Shown here piece by piece: positions 28,230 to 38,490 of a stretch of 64,000 nucleotides of DNA. This DNA comes from Elusimicrobiota bacterium (lineage in GTDB: Bacteria > Elusimicrobiota > Endomicrobiia > Endomicrobiales > Endomicrobiaceae): the NCBI GenBank assembly GCA_017525905.1, contig JAFXSD010000024.1, positions 124,001 through 188,000 of the forward strand, given 5' to 3'. The notes under the pieces were generated by a model. That model ran no database searches. It was given only the letters and a program-made list of their open reading frames with translations, and had not been told where the DNA came from. How positions within the stretch are numbered: the stretch's first letter is position 1; each line of letters begins with the position of its first letter. A program made the position numbers and the translations under genes.

Positions 28230-29477
28230 ATGTTAAACAAAAAAACTGTAGACGATTTAAAAGACATTGCCGGAAAAAAAGTTTTGGTAAGATGTGATTT
28301 TAATGTTCCTTTAAAACAAGGCGTTATTCAAAACTACAAGAGAATAGATGCCGCTCTTCCTACAATAAAGAAATTGTTGGAACAAAAAGCAAAAGTTATT
28401 CTTTGTTCTCACATGGGAAAACCTAAAGGTGAACCGTTACCTGAACTTTCTCTTGCTCCTGTAGCGGTTGCATTAAGTGAAAGATTAGGTGTAACCGTAA
28501 AATTTGCTGATGATCCTAAAGTTACAAGCGATTCAACAAAACAAATGGCAAAAGATTTGAAAGAAGGGGAAGTTTTACTTCTTCAAAATACAAGATATAG
28601 AAAAGAAGAAACAAAATTGGAAAAAGATGAAACTGCTATAAAGTTTGCAGAAGAATTGGCAGCACTTTGCGACAACGAAATATTTGTTAACGATGCATTT
28701 GGAACAGCTCACAGAGCACATTGTTCAAACGTAGGTGTTACAAAATTCGTTAAAGAATCTGCGGCAGGATACTTGGTAGAAAAAGAAATTAAGTTTTTGG
28801 GTGATGCATTGAATGCTCCCGTAAAACCTTTCTTGGCTATCCTCGGCGGTGCAAAAGTTTCCGATAAAATAAATGTTATTGAAAATCTTTTAGGTAAAGT
28901 AGATGCTATTATAATCGGTGGAGCAATGGCATATACTTTCTTGAAAGCACAAGGATATAAAACAGGAAAATCTTTAGTTGAAGAAGATAAACTTGATTTA
29001 GCAAAAAGTTTATTGAAAAAAGCTCAAGATAAAGGTGTAAAATTCTTGTTGCCTATAGATCATGTTATAGCAACAGCAGTAGATTTTGAAAAGAAAGAAG
29101 TTCCTGCCGGTGCAACAGTAAAAAATACCGACGGACTTGATATTGAAGACGGATTTATGGGTGTAGATGCAGGACCTAAATCAATAGAAAAATTCAGCGA
29201 GATAGTAAAATCCGCAAAAACAATAGTTTGGAACGGACCGCTGGGAATATTCGAAGTTCCTGAATTTTCTAAAGGAACAGTTGAAATTGCAAAATTAGTT
29301 GCAACTGCAACAGATAACGGTGCAATATCAGTTGTTGGCGGTGGAGATTCTGTATCTGCAGTTAAAAAAGCAGGAGTAGATAAAAGAATTTCTCATGTGT
29401 CTACCGGCGGTGGAGCATCTTTGGAATTCTTGGAAGGAAAAGATTTGCCGGGTATAGCAGCATTGCCAACAAAATAA
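28230..29477 (+). CDS. pgk: Phosphoglycerate kinase
   Basis: ATP-forming step of glycolysis from 1,3-bisphosphoglycerate. 415 residues with VLVRCDFNVPLKQG, the SHMGKPKG loop, NDAFGTAHRAH, the hinge ILGGAKVSDKI and the nucleotide site GGGDSVSAVKK. GAGGAG lies 9 bases before the ATG. It is second in a gap-pgk-secG order that lacks the tpiA often found there. Confidence 0.97.
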   Translation: MLNKKTVDDLKDIAGKKVLVRCDFNVPLKQGVIQNYKRIDAALPTIKKLLEQKAKVILCSHMGKPKGEPLPELSLAPVAVALSERLGVTVKFADDPKVTSDSTKQMAKDLKEGEVLLLQNTRYRKEETKLEKDETAIKFAEELAALCDNEIFVNDAFGTAHRAHCSNVGVTKFVKESAAGYLVEKEIKFLGDALNAPVKPFLAILGGAKVSDKINVIENLLGKVDAIIIGGAMAYTFLKAQGYKTGKSLVEEDKLDLAKSLLKKAQDKGVKFLLPIDHVIATAVDFEKKEVPAGATVKNTDGLDIEDGFMGVDAGPKSIEKFSEIVKSAKTIVWNGPLGIFEVPEFSKGTVEIAKLVATATDNGAISVVGGGDSVSAVKKAGVDKRISHVSTGGGASLEFLEGKDLPGIAALPTK

Positions 29478-29494
29478 AAATTTTGTACAATTTG

Positions 29495-29523
29495 TCCTGC
29501 ACAATAATAAAAATTGTGCAGGA
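29495..29523 (+). terminator. Inverted repeat after pgk
   Basis: TCCTGCACAAT (29495-29505) pairs with ATTGTGCAGGA (29513-29523), an 11-bp perfect stem. The downstream tract is A-rich (T-rich only on the minus strand), so as a + strand terminator it is atypical. Confidence 0.5.
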
Positions 29524-29536
29524 TAAAAAAAAGTAC

Positions 29537-29565
29537 TTGCAAAAAATAAAATTTTTTGATAAAAT
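29537..29565 (+). promoter_or_regulatory. Promoter of secG, near-leaderless
   Basis: TTGCAA (29537-29542), 17 bases, TAAAAT (29560-29565). The ATG at 29575 is about 3 bases past the predicted start point; no ribosome-binding site. Confidence 0.6.
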
Positions 29566-29574
29566 AAAACAATT

Positions 29575-29880
29575 ATGATACTTTATTACATTGTAGTAAC
29601 ATTACATTTTATAGTTTGTGCAGCATTGATCATTATAGTTCTTCTCCAAGCAGGAAAGAGCGGCGGAATGGCCGGTATTTTCGGCGGCGGAGGATCTGAT
29701 CAAATATTTAGTGCTCCCAGCGGAATGGCATTTATAAAAAAAGTGACTGTAGCTTGTGCCGTAGTTTTTATGGTAACATCGCTTACATTAACTTTGATGA
29801 CTTCAAGGTTGAGCATGAAATCGGTTATAGATCAGGTTTCAAATATACCTATAGCTGCTACTCAGCAGCCTAATGAGTAA
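29575..29880 (+). CDS. secG: Preprotein translocase subunit SecG
   Basis: A 101-residue inner-membrane protein with two TM helices separated by the family loop LLQAGKSGGMAGIFGGGGSDQ and the following FIKKVT. It assists SecYE. Position downstream of pgk is conserved. The C-terminus is a short polar tail. SecD/F and YajC of the same pathway are at 37-41 kb. Confidence 0.93.
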   Translation: MILYYIVVTLHFIVCAALIIIVLLQAGKSGGMAGIFGGGGSDQIFSAPSGMAFIKKVTVACAVVFMVTSLTLTLMTSRLSMKSVIDQVSNIPIAATQQPNE

Positions 29881-29894
29881 TAGTTAGGGGAATT

Positions 29895-29976
29895 GCTGGG
29901 GTGGCGGAACTGGCATACGCGCACGCTTGAGGTGCGTGTCCTTAACCGGGTACGGGTTCAATTCCCGTCCCCAGCA
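29895..29976 (+). tRNA. tRNA-Leu (GAG)
   Basis: A class II tRNA with a long variable arm: acceptor GCTGGGG/CCCCAGC, anticodon stem CACGC/GCGTG with loop TTGAGGT (anticodon GAG), T arm ACGGGTTCAATTCCCGT. The 3' CCA is not encoded. Confidence 0.96.
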
Positions 29977-29991
29977 TATTAAAGGAAAAAT

Positions 29992-30063
29992 GCGGGCATA
30001 GCTCAGTGGTAGAGCGTCTCGTTGCCAACGAGAATGTCGTGGGTTCAAGTCCCATTGCCCGCT
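29992..30063 (+). tRNA. tRNA-Gly (GCC)
   Basis: Acceptor GCGGGCA/TGCCCGC, anticodon stem TCTCG/CGAGA with loop TTGCCAA (anticodon GCC), T arm GTGGGTTCAAGTCCCAT. It lies 15 bases after tRNA-Leu and shares its terminator. The 3' CCA is not encoded. Confidence 0.96.
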
Positions 30064-30080
30064 CTTGAATATAAAATCAA

Positions 30081-30109
30081 AATTCAGTCGCAAGACTGAA
30101 TTTTTTTTT
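30081..30109 (+). terminator. Intrinsic terminator after the tRNA pair
   Basis: AATTCAGTC-GCAA-GACTGAATT with a GNRA-like loop and a run of nine T. Confidence 0.95.
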
Positions 30110-30143
30110 GTCTAAAAAAATAATAATATCTCTTTTATTTTTG

Positions 30144-30149
30144 TATAAT
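30144..30149 (+). promoter_or_regulatory. -10 box of the heptosyltransferase cluster
   Basis: TATAAT 29 bases before the first GT9 gene, following the tRNA terminator. The leader carries AGGA before the ATG. No clear -35. Confidence 0.4.
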
Positions 30150-30177
30150 ATAGCCAATATTTATTTTAGGAATTGCT

Positions 30178-31269
30178 ATGATAAAATATAAAAATGTTTT
30201 AGTTAGAGCAAATACAGGTGGAATAGGAGATTTTATTTGGTCAACATCGGCAATATCTCTTATAAAGCAATTCGATAAAAAAGTGAATATAACATTAATT
30301 ACATCCGATATTTTCATTCCTCTTATAGATAAACAATTAGATATAAAAAATATTTTGCCTTGCAGCAGAAAGTATAATTATTCAAGAAACAAATTTATAA
30401 AGATATTATATAGACTATATTGGTGTATAAAAAATTATTTTAAGATAAAGAAAGAAAATTATGATTTAATGATATTTTTGGATCATTGTCATATAACATC
30501 TTTTTTTGCAAAGAATATTTATAAAATAAAAAATATTGCAGGACCGGCAATACTTCCTTTCGGATATAATATTGGAAATAACAGCTCAAAATTTTACACG
30601 CAAATTTTAAATTTACCTTTAGATTTTGACAGACTGCATTGTATGATGGCATACCAAATAATGGTAAGAACATTGTTTCCTACATGTAATTTGTCTTTGC
30701 CTGTTTTACCGAATACAGATTATTTAAAAGAAAGAATAGCACAAAAATTTTTCCGGGATGTGAAAAAATATAAAGTTGCATTATGTATCTATGGCTCACA
30801 TGAATGTAAAAATTGGAAAATTGAAAAGTTTAAAAGCTTGATAGAGAAATTAAATAACATATACAATTTAACTTTTTTTATTTTAGGATATAGTAAAGAA
30901 GAGTATGAAAATGCAAAATATATACAGAATAATTTAAAAGATGTTGATATTAGGAATTTGGTAAATAAAACAAACTTATTAGAACTAAAGGAATTATTGA
31001 ATAATGTAGATTTGTTAATTTCTGTAGATACGGGTACTATGCACATAGCAGCCACAACCGGTACAAAAATAATATCATTGCATGGCTTTTCTTTGCCGGA
31101 GCATACTATGCCTGTATCTTCAGAAGCTAAAAATATTTGCACTTACGAAAAATGTTCACCATGTGTTACAGAAGTATATAGATATAAAAGAAAATGTACT
31201 GACATAAAATGTATGAATAACATAACACCTGATATGGTAATTGAAAAAGTAAAAGAGTTTTTTAAATGA
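30178..31269 (+). CDS. GT9 glycosyltransferase (heptosyltransferase-like), copy 1
   Basis: 363 residues of the ADP-heptose:LPS heptosyltransferase family (GT-B fold). Conserved points: N-terminal GGIGDFIWSTSAISLIKQF; NMDL-type acidic motif VDLLISVDTGTMHIAA (nucleotide-sugar site D[ST]G..H.A); and a C-terminal Cys cluster CTYEKCSPC...C...CM with NITPDMV. It probably adds a heptose or related sugar to the LPS core. First of four tandem paralogues; it overlaps the next by four bases. Confidence 0.85.
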   Translation: MIKYKNVLVRANTGGIGDFIWSTSAISLIKQFDKKVNITLITSDIFIPLIDKQLDIKNILPCSRKYNYSRNKFIKILYRLYWCIKNYFKIKKENYDLMIFLDHCHITSFFAKNIYKIKNIAGPAILPFGYNIGNNSSKFYTQILNLPLDFDRLHCMMAYQIMVRTLFPTCNLSLPVLPNTDYLKERIAQKFFRDVKKYKVALCIYGSHECKNWKIEKFKSLIEKLNNIYNLTFFILGYSKEEYENAKYIQNNLKDVDIRNLVNKTNLLELKELLNNVDLLISVDTGTMHIAATTGTKIISLHGFSLPEHTMPVSSEAKNICTYEKCSPCVTEVYRYKRKCTDIKCMNNITPDMVIEKVKEFFK

Positions 31270-32372
31270 AAGAAAATACGTTGAAAGATGTTATTGTTTT
31301 TTCTTTTTTAGGCTTGGGGGATTTTGTTTGGTCAACGTCTGCAATATCTCTTATAAAACAATATGATAAGAATATAAAAGTAACATTGATTACATTTGAT
31401 TCTTTTTTTTATTTAATAAGTCCTGAATTAGGAATAGATAACAGTATTTTAATAAACAACAAATTATTTAATTATAAATATAAATTTGTAAGGTATATTT
31501 ATAAATTTATTTGGCTTATAAAGAATTTTTTTAAACTTTATAAAAGAGAAACAATAATATTTCTTGATGTTTCAAAAGCATTAGGTTATGCATCAAATTA
31601 TATTTATAAAATAAAAAATATAATAGGCCCTAACAATTTGAATTATGGATATAATATAAAAAATATCAGTTCGAAGTTTTATACAAAAACTATAAATTTA
31701 CCATTTGATAGAGACATGTTGCATTGTATGACCGCATATCAAATGATGATAAGGGAACTTTTTCCAACACAAAATTTATCTCTACCGAAAATAAAAGATA
31801 CGAACTATTTAAAAGAAAAAATAGAAAAAAAATTTTTGCAAAATGCAAAAAAATATAAAATTGCATTATGTTTATGCGGTAATGGGAGAAATAGATTTTG
31901 GAGTGTGGATAAATTTGTAGAATTAATAAATCAAATAGAATATATAAAAAAAGAAGTTTCTTTTTTTGTCATAGGGGAAGGAGTAAAACAGCTCGAAGCC
32001 GTTAAACAATTAATCACAAAATCTAAAAGTAAGAATATAATAAACATAATAAATCAAACAAGCCTGTTAGAGGTAATAGAATTATTAAAGGATATGGATT
32101 TGATAATTTCAGTAGATACAGGGATAATTCATTTGGCGAGTATATACAATAAAAATATGATATGTTTATACGGACAAAGTTTACCTGAAAGAAGCGGAAC
32201 TGTCAATTCGAAAGCTATATGTTTGTGTACTTATGAAAAATGTTCTCCGTGTAATGACGGTAAAATAGTAAAAGATAAAATTTGTAACTATCCGAAATGT
32301 CTTCAAAATATAACTGTTGAAGTTGTTTTTGATAAAGTAAAAGAGATTTTAAATGAAAGAAAAAAAATTTAA
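31266..32372 (+). CDS. GT9 glycosyltransferase (heptosyltransferase-like), copy 2
   Basis: 368 residues, clearly paralogous to copy 1 along its length (LGLGDFVWSTSAISLIKQYD at the N-terminus, DMDLIISVDTGIIHLAS, and CTYEKCSPC...C...C near the end). Start and stop overlap its neighbours (ATGA with copy 1; about 20 bases with copy 3), so translation is coupled. The diverged acceptor-facing N-terminal half suggests a different acceptor from copy 1. Confidence 0.83.
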   Translation: MKENTLKDVIVFSFLGLGDFVWSTSAISLIKQYDKNIKVTLITFDSFFYLISPELGIDNSILINNKLFNYKYKFVRYIYKFIWLIKNFFKLYKRETIIFLDVSKALGYASNYIYKIKNIIGPNNLNYGYNIKNISSKFYTKTINLPFDRDMLHCMTAYQMMIRELFPTQNLSLPKIKDTNYLKEKIEKKFLQNAKKYKIALCLCGNGRNRFWSVDKFVELINQIEYIKKEVSFFVIGEGVKQLEAVKQLITKSKSKNIINIINQTSLLEVIELLKDMDLIISVDTGIIHLASIYNKNMICLYGQSLPERSGTVNSKAICLCTYEKCSPCNDGKIVKDKICNYPKCLQNITVEVVFDKVKEILNERKKI

Positions 32373-33381
32373 AAATGTTGTAGTTTTTACTAGTGGCGGT
32401 ATAGGCGATTTTGTTATGGCAACTTCTGCAATATCATTAATTAAAAATTATGATAAAAATGTAAAAGTTACATTAATAGTTTGTAAAGGTTATGAAAGTT
32501 TGATTAGTAAGAAATTACAAGTCGATGAAATTATTACATTAAATCGAAAATATCATGTTGTGGAAACACCTTTGTTTCTTAGATTAATATATAAAGTTTT
32601 ATGGATTATTAAAAATTGGCGAAAGCTATACGGGAAGGATATTTGTTTAATGTTGGAATATTCGTCTTTTTTTATAAAAGTCGCAAAATGTTTTTTAAGT
32701 ATCAGAACTGTAATAGATGAAGTAAGTATGAATAAAGAATATAACCATTTAACTATGAAATATCAGATGTTAGTAAGAATAGTTTTCCCGACACAAAATT
32801 TATCGATACCAATGTTACCTGACACAGATAATATAAAACAAAAAATAAATTCGAAATTTCTTCAAAGTACAAAAAAATATAAAATTGCATTATGTACAAG
32901 AACATCCATTGAAATAAGAAATTGGGATATAAATTATTTCAATGAATTGATAAAAAAAATAAATAAAACTTATGATGTAACTTTTTACATTGTGGGAAAT
33001 AGTAAAGAAGAAATAGAAAACGGAGAATATCTTATAAGAGAAAATAAAAATGCAGATATAAGAAATTTGTGTGGTAAAACATCTTTCTTAGAGGTAAAAG
33101 AATTATTGATGAATATGGACTTGTTGGTATCTGTTGATACGAGCATCGTTCATTTCGCAGCAATTGGTAATATACCTACAATATCTATGTATGGTTTTTC
33201 ATTGCCGTCAGTATTTGGTCCGATAAATCATAATTCTATATGTTTATTTACGGGAGAAGATTGTTCACCGTGTATAGCTAAATATTTTTTAAATAAGATG
33301 AAATGCAAATATCCAAAGTGTATGTATAATATAACACCTAATATGGTATTCAAAGAAGTACGACAAATATTGGATGCTTAG
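32353..33381 (+). CDS. GT9 glycosyltransferase (heptosyltransferase-like), copy 3
   Basis: 342 residues, the shortest copy; it lacks part of the N-terminal domain middle (about 20 residues) relative to copies 1 and 2. The donor motif reads SVDTSIVHFAA, with Ser in place of the usual Gly after DT, which may alter or reduce activity. The C-terminal Cys set is CSPC...C...CM, with FTGED in place of TYEK. It overlaps copies 2 and 4. Confidence 0.8.
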   Translation: MKEKKFKNVVVFTSGGIGDFVMATSAISLIKNYDKNVKVTLIVCKGYESLISKKLQVDEIITLNRKYHVVETPLFLRLIYKVLWIIKNWRKLYGKDICLMLEYSSFFIKVAKCFLSIRTVIDEVSMNKEYNHLTMKYQMLVRIVFPTQNLSIPMLPDTDNIKQKINSKFLQSTKKYKIALCTRTSIEIRNWDINYFNELIKKINKTYDVTFYIVGNSKEEIENGEYLIRENKNADIRNLCGKTSFLEVKELLMNMDLLVSVDTSIVHFAAIGNIPTISMYGFSLPSVFGPINHNSICLFTGEDCSPCIAKYFLNKMKCKYPKCMYNITPNMVFKEVRQILDA

Positions 33382-34474
33382 TATAATTATGAAAAATAAA
33401 AAAGAAAAAGTGATAATTTTTATAAGTTCTGCGTTGGGTGATTTTATTTGGTTCACATCGGTAATTCCTTTAATTAAAAGTTTTAATAAAAATTTTGAGA
33501 TTACTTTAATTACATATGATTCATATAAAAGCCTTATTGATAAAAATTTAGATATTAATTTAATATTTGCAAAAAAAAATTGTTTTTTTCATAGATATAA
33601 GTTTATAAGATATATTTATAAATTTATATTTATGATTGATTTTTTTAAAACATTTAAATTATATAAATCCGAATATTTAATTTTTCTGTCACCTCCCATG
33701 AAATTTTCTTTAAGTATTTTTCATAAAATCTATAAAATTCATAATATATTTGTGGTTAAGGAATTAATTGCCGGTTTAAAAATAAGGGATAAGGATATTA
33801 AAGACTATGTTAAGATAATAGATTTAGGGAATATAAACAACTTGCATATAATGATGAGATATCAAAAGGCAATCCGTTCAATTTTCCTAAATTATAATTT
33901 ATCAATACCTATACTGCCGGATACAAGTTTTTTATCAAGTAAAATAAAATTATTAATAACAAATACTAAAAACTATAAGATAGCATTTTGTACACGAGGT
34001 TCTGCAGATTGGAAGTTCTTGAATATAGATTTTTTGAAAGAAGTGATATCGCAAATAGATGATATTTATGATACAACTTTTTTTGTTATAGGTTCCGGTA
34101 ATTCTAAATTTGATGACACAGATAAATTAAAAAAACTTTTACCAAATAAGGATATTAGGAGTGTATATAACAAAACATCTTTGTTGGAATTGACTGAATT
34201 CATGAAAAATATGGATTTATTAATATCGATAGATACCGGAGTTGTTCATATAGCAGCGGCTGTCAATACTCCTGTTATATCATTATGTGGCCCGACATTA
34301 CCCATACATTCCGCGCCTGTTTATCATAAAGGTGTATCTTTGTATTCCAGGAGATCCTGTTCTCCTTGTGATATTCAAAGTAATACGAATAACAAGATAT
34401 GCAAAGATATGAAATGTTTGAAAGATATTTCATCTGATATGCTTGTTGAAGAAGTAAAAAAAATATTAAAGTAA
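33374..34474 (+). CDS. GT9 glycosyltransferase (heptosyltransferase-like), copy 4
   Basis: About 361-366 residues (ATG 33374 or 33389; the second gives MKNKKEKVIIF, matching the other copies). N-terminal SALGDFIWFTSVIPLIKSF, donor motif MDLLISIDTGVVHIAAA, Cys pattern RSCSPC...C...CL. It is the most diverged copy in the N-terminal half. It ends the tandem array; the next gene has its own promoter. Confidence 0.8.
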   Translation: MLSIIMKNKKEKVIIFISSALGDFIWFTSVIPLIKSFNKNFEITLITYDSYKSLIDKNLDINLIFAKKNCFFHRYKFIRYIYKFIFMIDFFKTFKLYKSEYLIFLSPPMKFSLSIFHKIYKIHNIFVVKELIAGLKIRDKDIKDYVKIIDLGNINNLHIMMRYQKAIRSIFLNYNLSIPILPDTSFLSSKIKLLITNTKNYKIAFCTRGSADWKFLNIDFLKEVISQIDDIYDTTFFVIGSGNSKFDDTDKLKKLLPNKDIRSVYNKTSLLELTEFMKNMDLLISIDTGVVHIAAAVNTPVISLCGPTLPIHSAPVYHKGVSLYSRRSCSPCDIQSNTNNKICKDMKCLKDISSDMLVEEVKKILK

Positions 34475-34490
34475 TTTTTTACTTTCCAAT

Positions 34491-34519
34491 TTGCTTTTTC
34501 ATAATTTCAAAGATAGAAT
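34491..34519 (+). promoter_or_regulatory. Promoter of the FkbM-type gene, leaderless
   Basis: TTGCTT (34491-34496), 17 bases, TAGAAT (34514-34519). The expected start point falls on the ATG at 34526. No ribosome-binding site. Confidence 0.6.
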
Positions 34520-34525
34520 ATAAAA

Positions 34526-35545
34526 ATGAGTAACATTTTTGCTGGCAATTTATTTTTACTGTTAAAACAACAATCAATCTTTTCTTTTGAAGATATAAAA
34601 TCTTTTCAAATTAAAATAACGGATGAATTTTTAAAAGAAAAGTGTATAAACTATTTTAATTGGTTCAAAAATAATTATAATTGTTTGGAATATTTTTATA
34701 ATTTGTTGGAAGATGAAAAAGAAAAACAATTATATTTGAAAATGATAGTTTCAAAACTTTTGGGTTTTGTGTATGTAACAGAACAAGAAAAAGAAAAATA
34801 TATTCATTCTCGCGATGTTTTCGATAATTTACTTATAGACAATTCAATAAAACAATTACAATCCGTTACAAGAAAATTGAAATTTTATGATTTATCAAAA
34901 CTCGGCTTTAGTATAAAATTATATGGCGCAAGAGCATTGCTTGATAAACTTATAATTCATAAACAATATAGTCATCAAAATTGTAAAATAGAAAAAAATG
35001 ATTTTGTTATTGATGCCGGGGGATGTTGGGGAGATACTTCATTACTGTTTTCTTCAATAGTTGGTAATAACGGCAAAGTTTTTGCGTTCGAATTTTTTGA
35101 AGATAACTTAAATGTATTGAAAGAAAATTTTTCTTATAATAAACAGCTTGCCGAAAATATTGTTTTAACGGAACAACCTTTATACGATAAAACAGATGAA
35201 ATTTTATATTTGAATCATGCCTGTGCCGACATTACAACATTAACCGAAACAAAAAACAATCAAAAACAGTATAAAACCATATCGATAGACGATTTTGTAG
35301 AAAAAAACAAAATAGAAAAGTTGGATTTCATTAAAATGGATATAGAAGGTTGTGAATTAAAGGCATTATACGGTGCATTAAACACATTAAAAAAATATAA
35401 ACCGAAACTGGCAATAGCTGCATATCATAAATATGAAGATTATTACGAAATACCGAAATTTTTAAACGAACTAAATTTAGGATATAAATTTTATTTTGCT
35501 AACTATACTTTAGGTTTTACCGATACTGTTATTTATGCAAAATAA
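34526..35545 (+). CDS. FkbM-family SAM methyltransferase
   Basis: 339 residues. The C-terminal two thirds is a Rossmann methyltransferase: VIDAGGCWGDTSLLFSS (SAM loop), KVFAFEFFEDNLNVLKENF, then the FkbM hallmark LDFIKMDIEGCELKALYGA and KLAIAAYHKYEDYYEIP. FkbM enzymes O-methylate sugars of surface glycans, among others. The N-terminal 130 residues are helical and unassigned. Its place directly after four LPS glycosyltransferases fits capping or modification of the same glycan. Confidence 0.83.
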   Translation: MSNIFAGNLFLLLKQQSIFSFEDIKSFQIKITDEFLKEKCINYFNWFKNNYNCLEYFYNLLEDEKEKQLYLKMIVSKLLGFVYVTEQEKEKYIHSRDVFDNLLIDNSIKQLQSVTRKLKFYDLSKLGFSIKLYGARALLDKLIIHKQYSHQNCKIEKNDFVIDAGGCWGDTSLLFSSIVGNNGKVFAFEFFEDNLNVLKENFSYNKQLAENIVLTEQPLYDKTDEILYLNHACADITTLTETKNNQKQYKTISIDDFVEKNKIEKLDFIKMDIEGCELKALYGALNTLKKYKPKLAIAAYHKYEDYYEIPKFLNELNLGYKFYFANYTLGFTDTVIYAK

Positions 35546-35551
35546 ATTTGC

Positions 35552-35557
35552 TATAAT
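35552..35557 (+). promoter_or_regulatory. -10 box of the HD-domain/tgt operon, leaderless
   Basis: TATAAT ends 6 bases before the ATG at 35564, so the mRNA would start on the AUG. The -35 region (around 35529) is poor. Confidence 0.45.
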
Positions 35558-35563
35558 ATAAAA

Positions 35564-37368
<1,805 letters not shown>

Positions 37369-37416
37369 CTCAATTTTTGAGAAAATATTAGCTTAGTAAG
37401 ATATACGGAGTGTTTT

Positions 37417-37803
37417 ATGATCAGAAAGTTTTTGGTTTCAGTGTTTGTTTGTTTGTTAAATAATGTTGTATTTGCTGACGGTGCAGCGGCATCTGCAGCA
37501 TCTCAATCCGGAAGTCCGTTCGGCGGTTTAATTCCGTTATTAATAATAATTGTATTTTTCTATTTGTTTTTAATAAGGCCGCAACAAAAACAAAGAAAAG
37601 AACTAGAAAGACAAATAAATGCCATAAAAAAAGATGATACCATACTTACTTCAGGCGGAATATACGCAAGAGTTATTGCAGTAAAAGAACAAGATGTTGA
37701 AGCTGAAATATCTCATGGCGTTAGAGTTAAAATTTCAAAATCTGCCATAGTAAGTGTTATAGATAATAATAAAACTATTACACCGGAAATAGTAAAAAAA
37801 TAA
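37417..37803 (+). CDS. yajC: YajC, SecDF-associated membrane protein
   Basis: 128 residues with an N-terminal hydrophobic segment (1-20, signal-like, ending FADG), an Ala/Ser-rich link, one strong TM helix (LIPLLIIIVFFYLFLIRPQQ) and the cytosolic domain signature KEL...KKDDTILTSGGIYARV. YajC binds SecDF. The extra N-terminal segment is longer than in E. coli YajC. ACGGAG precedes the ATG. Confidence 0.93.
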   Translation: MIRKFLVSVFVCLLNNVVFADGAAASAASQSGSPFGGLIPLLIIIVFFYLFLIRPQQKQRKELERQINAIKKDDTILTSGGIYARVIAVKEQDVEAEISHGVRVKISKSAIVSVIDNNKTITPEIVKK

Positions 37804-38490
37804 ATGAACACAACCGAACTTAAATTTTCAAACATAATGCTTGAAGATGTTAAGGCTAATGAAACCGTAAACAGTTTTATTCAAGCTGCTAACGATTATT
37901 TAGGAGCTATCGGTTATACGGAACACGGATACAGACATGTAAGTTTGGTCTCTTCCGTTGCGGAAAATATTTTGGTTTCGCTGGATTATCCTAAAAGATT
38001 GCAGGAACTTGCCGCAATTGCAGGATATGTTCATGATATAGGTAATGTTATTAACAGGCAGGATCACGGGCAATCAGCTGCACTTATATCCATGAGTATA
38101 CTAAGGTATATGGGCTTTACTCCGGATGAAGTTTCTTTGATAGTTTCGGCTGTAGGAAATCATGAGGAAGAAATTGGTGATCCGGTAAATCCGGTAGCGG
38201 CGGCACTTATAATTGCTGATAAATCCGATGTTCATAAAACGAGAGTGAGAAACAAACATATACTTGCTGCCGATATTCATGACAGAGTGAATTTTGCCGT
38301 TGACAGGTCTTTTTTAGAAGTAAATAAAGAGAAAAAGATAATATCTTTAAACTTAAATATTGATACAAAAATTGCTCAAGTAATAGAGTATTTTGAAATA
38401 TTTATGTCCAGAATGAATATGTGCAGAAGAGCAGCAAAATTTTTAGATTGTAAGTTTGAATTAATAATAAATGAGAGGAAATTACTTTAA
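37804..38490 (+). CDS. HD-domain phosphohydrolase, copy 2
   Basis: 228 residues, a paralogue of the gene at 35564 over its full length: YTEHGYRHVSLVSSVAENIL, IAGYVHDIGNVINR, AVGNHEEE and IIADKSDVHKTRVRNKH. All HD metal ligands are present. It starts directly after the yajC stop and overlaps secD by one base, so it is translated between two Sec components. No substrate can be inferred. Confidence 0.78.
   Translation: MNTTELKFSNIMLEDVKANETVNSFIQAANDYLGAIGYTEHGYRHVSLVSSVAENILVSLDYPKRLQELAAIAGYVHDIGNVINRQDHGQSAALISMSILRYMGFTPDEVSLIVSAVGNHEEEIGDPVNPVAAALIIADKSDVHKTRVRNKHILAADIHDRVNFAVDRSFLEVNKEKKIISLNLNIDTKIAQVIEYFEIFMSRMNMCRRAAKFLDCKFELIINERKLL

Noticed and set aside
27900-29880. A missing tpiA between pgk and secG as a metabolic gap
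   Set aside because: The order gap-pgk-secG without tpiA is common enough; tpiA can be anywhere else in the genome, so nothing can be concluded from this window.
29884-30093. A 69-codon minus-strand frame across the two tRNA genes
   Set aside because: It is the antisense of tRNA-Leu and tRNA-Gly; the WGRELNPYPVKDT-like text is a well-known artefact of translating tRNA complements.
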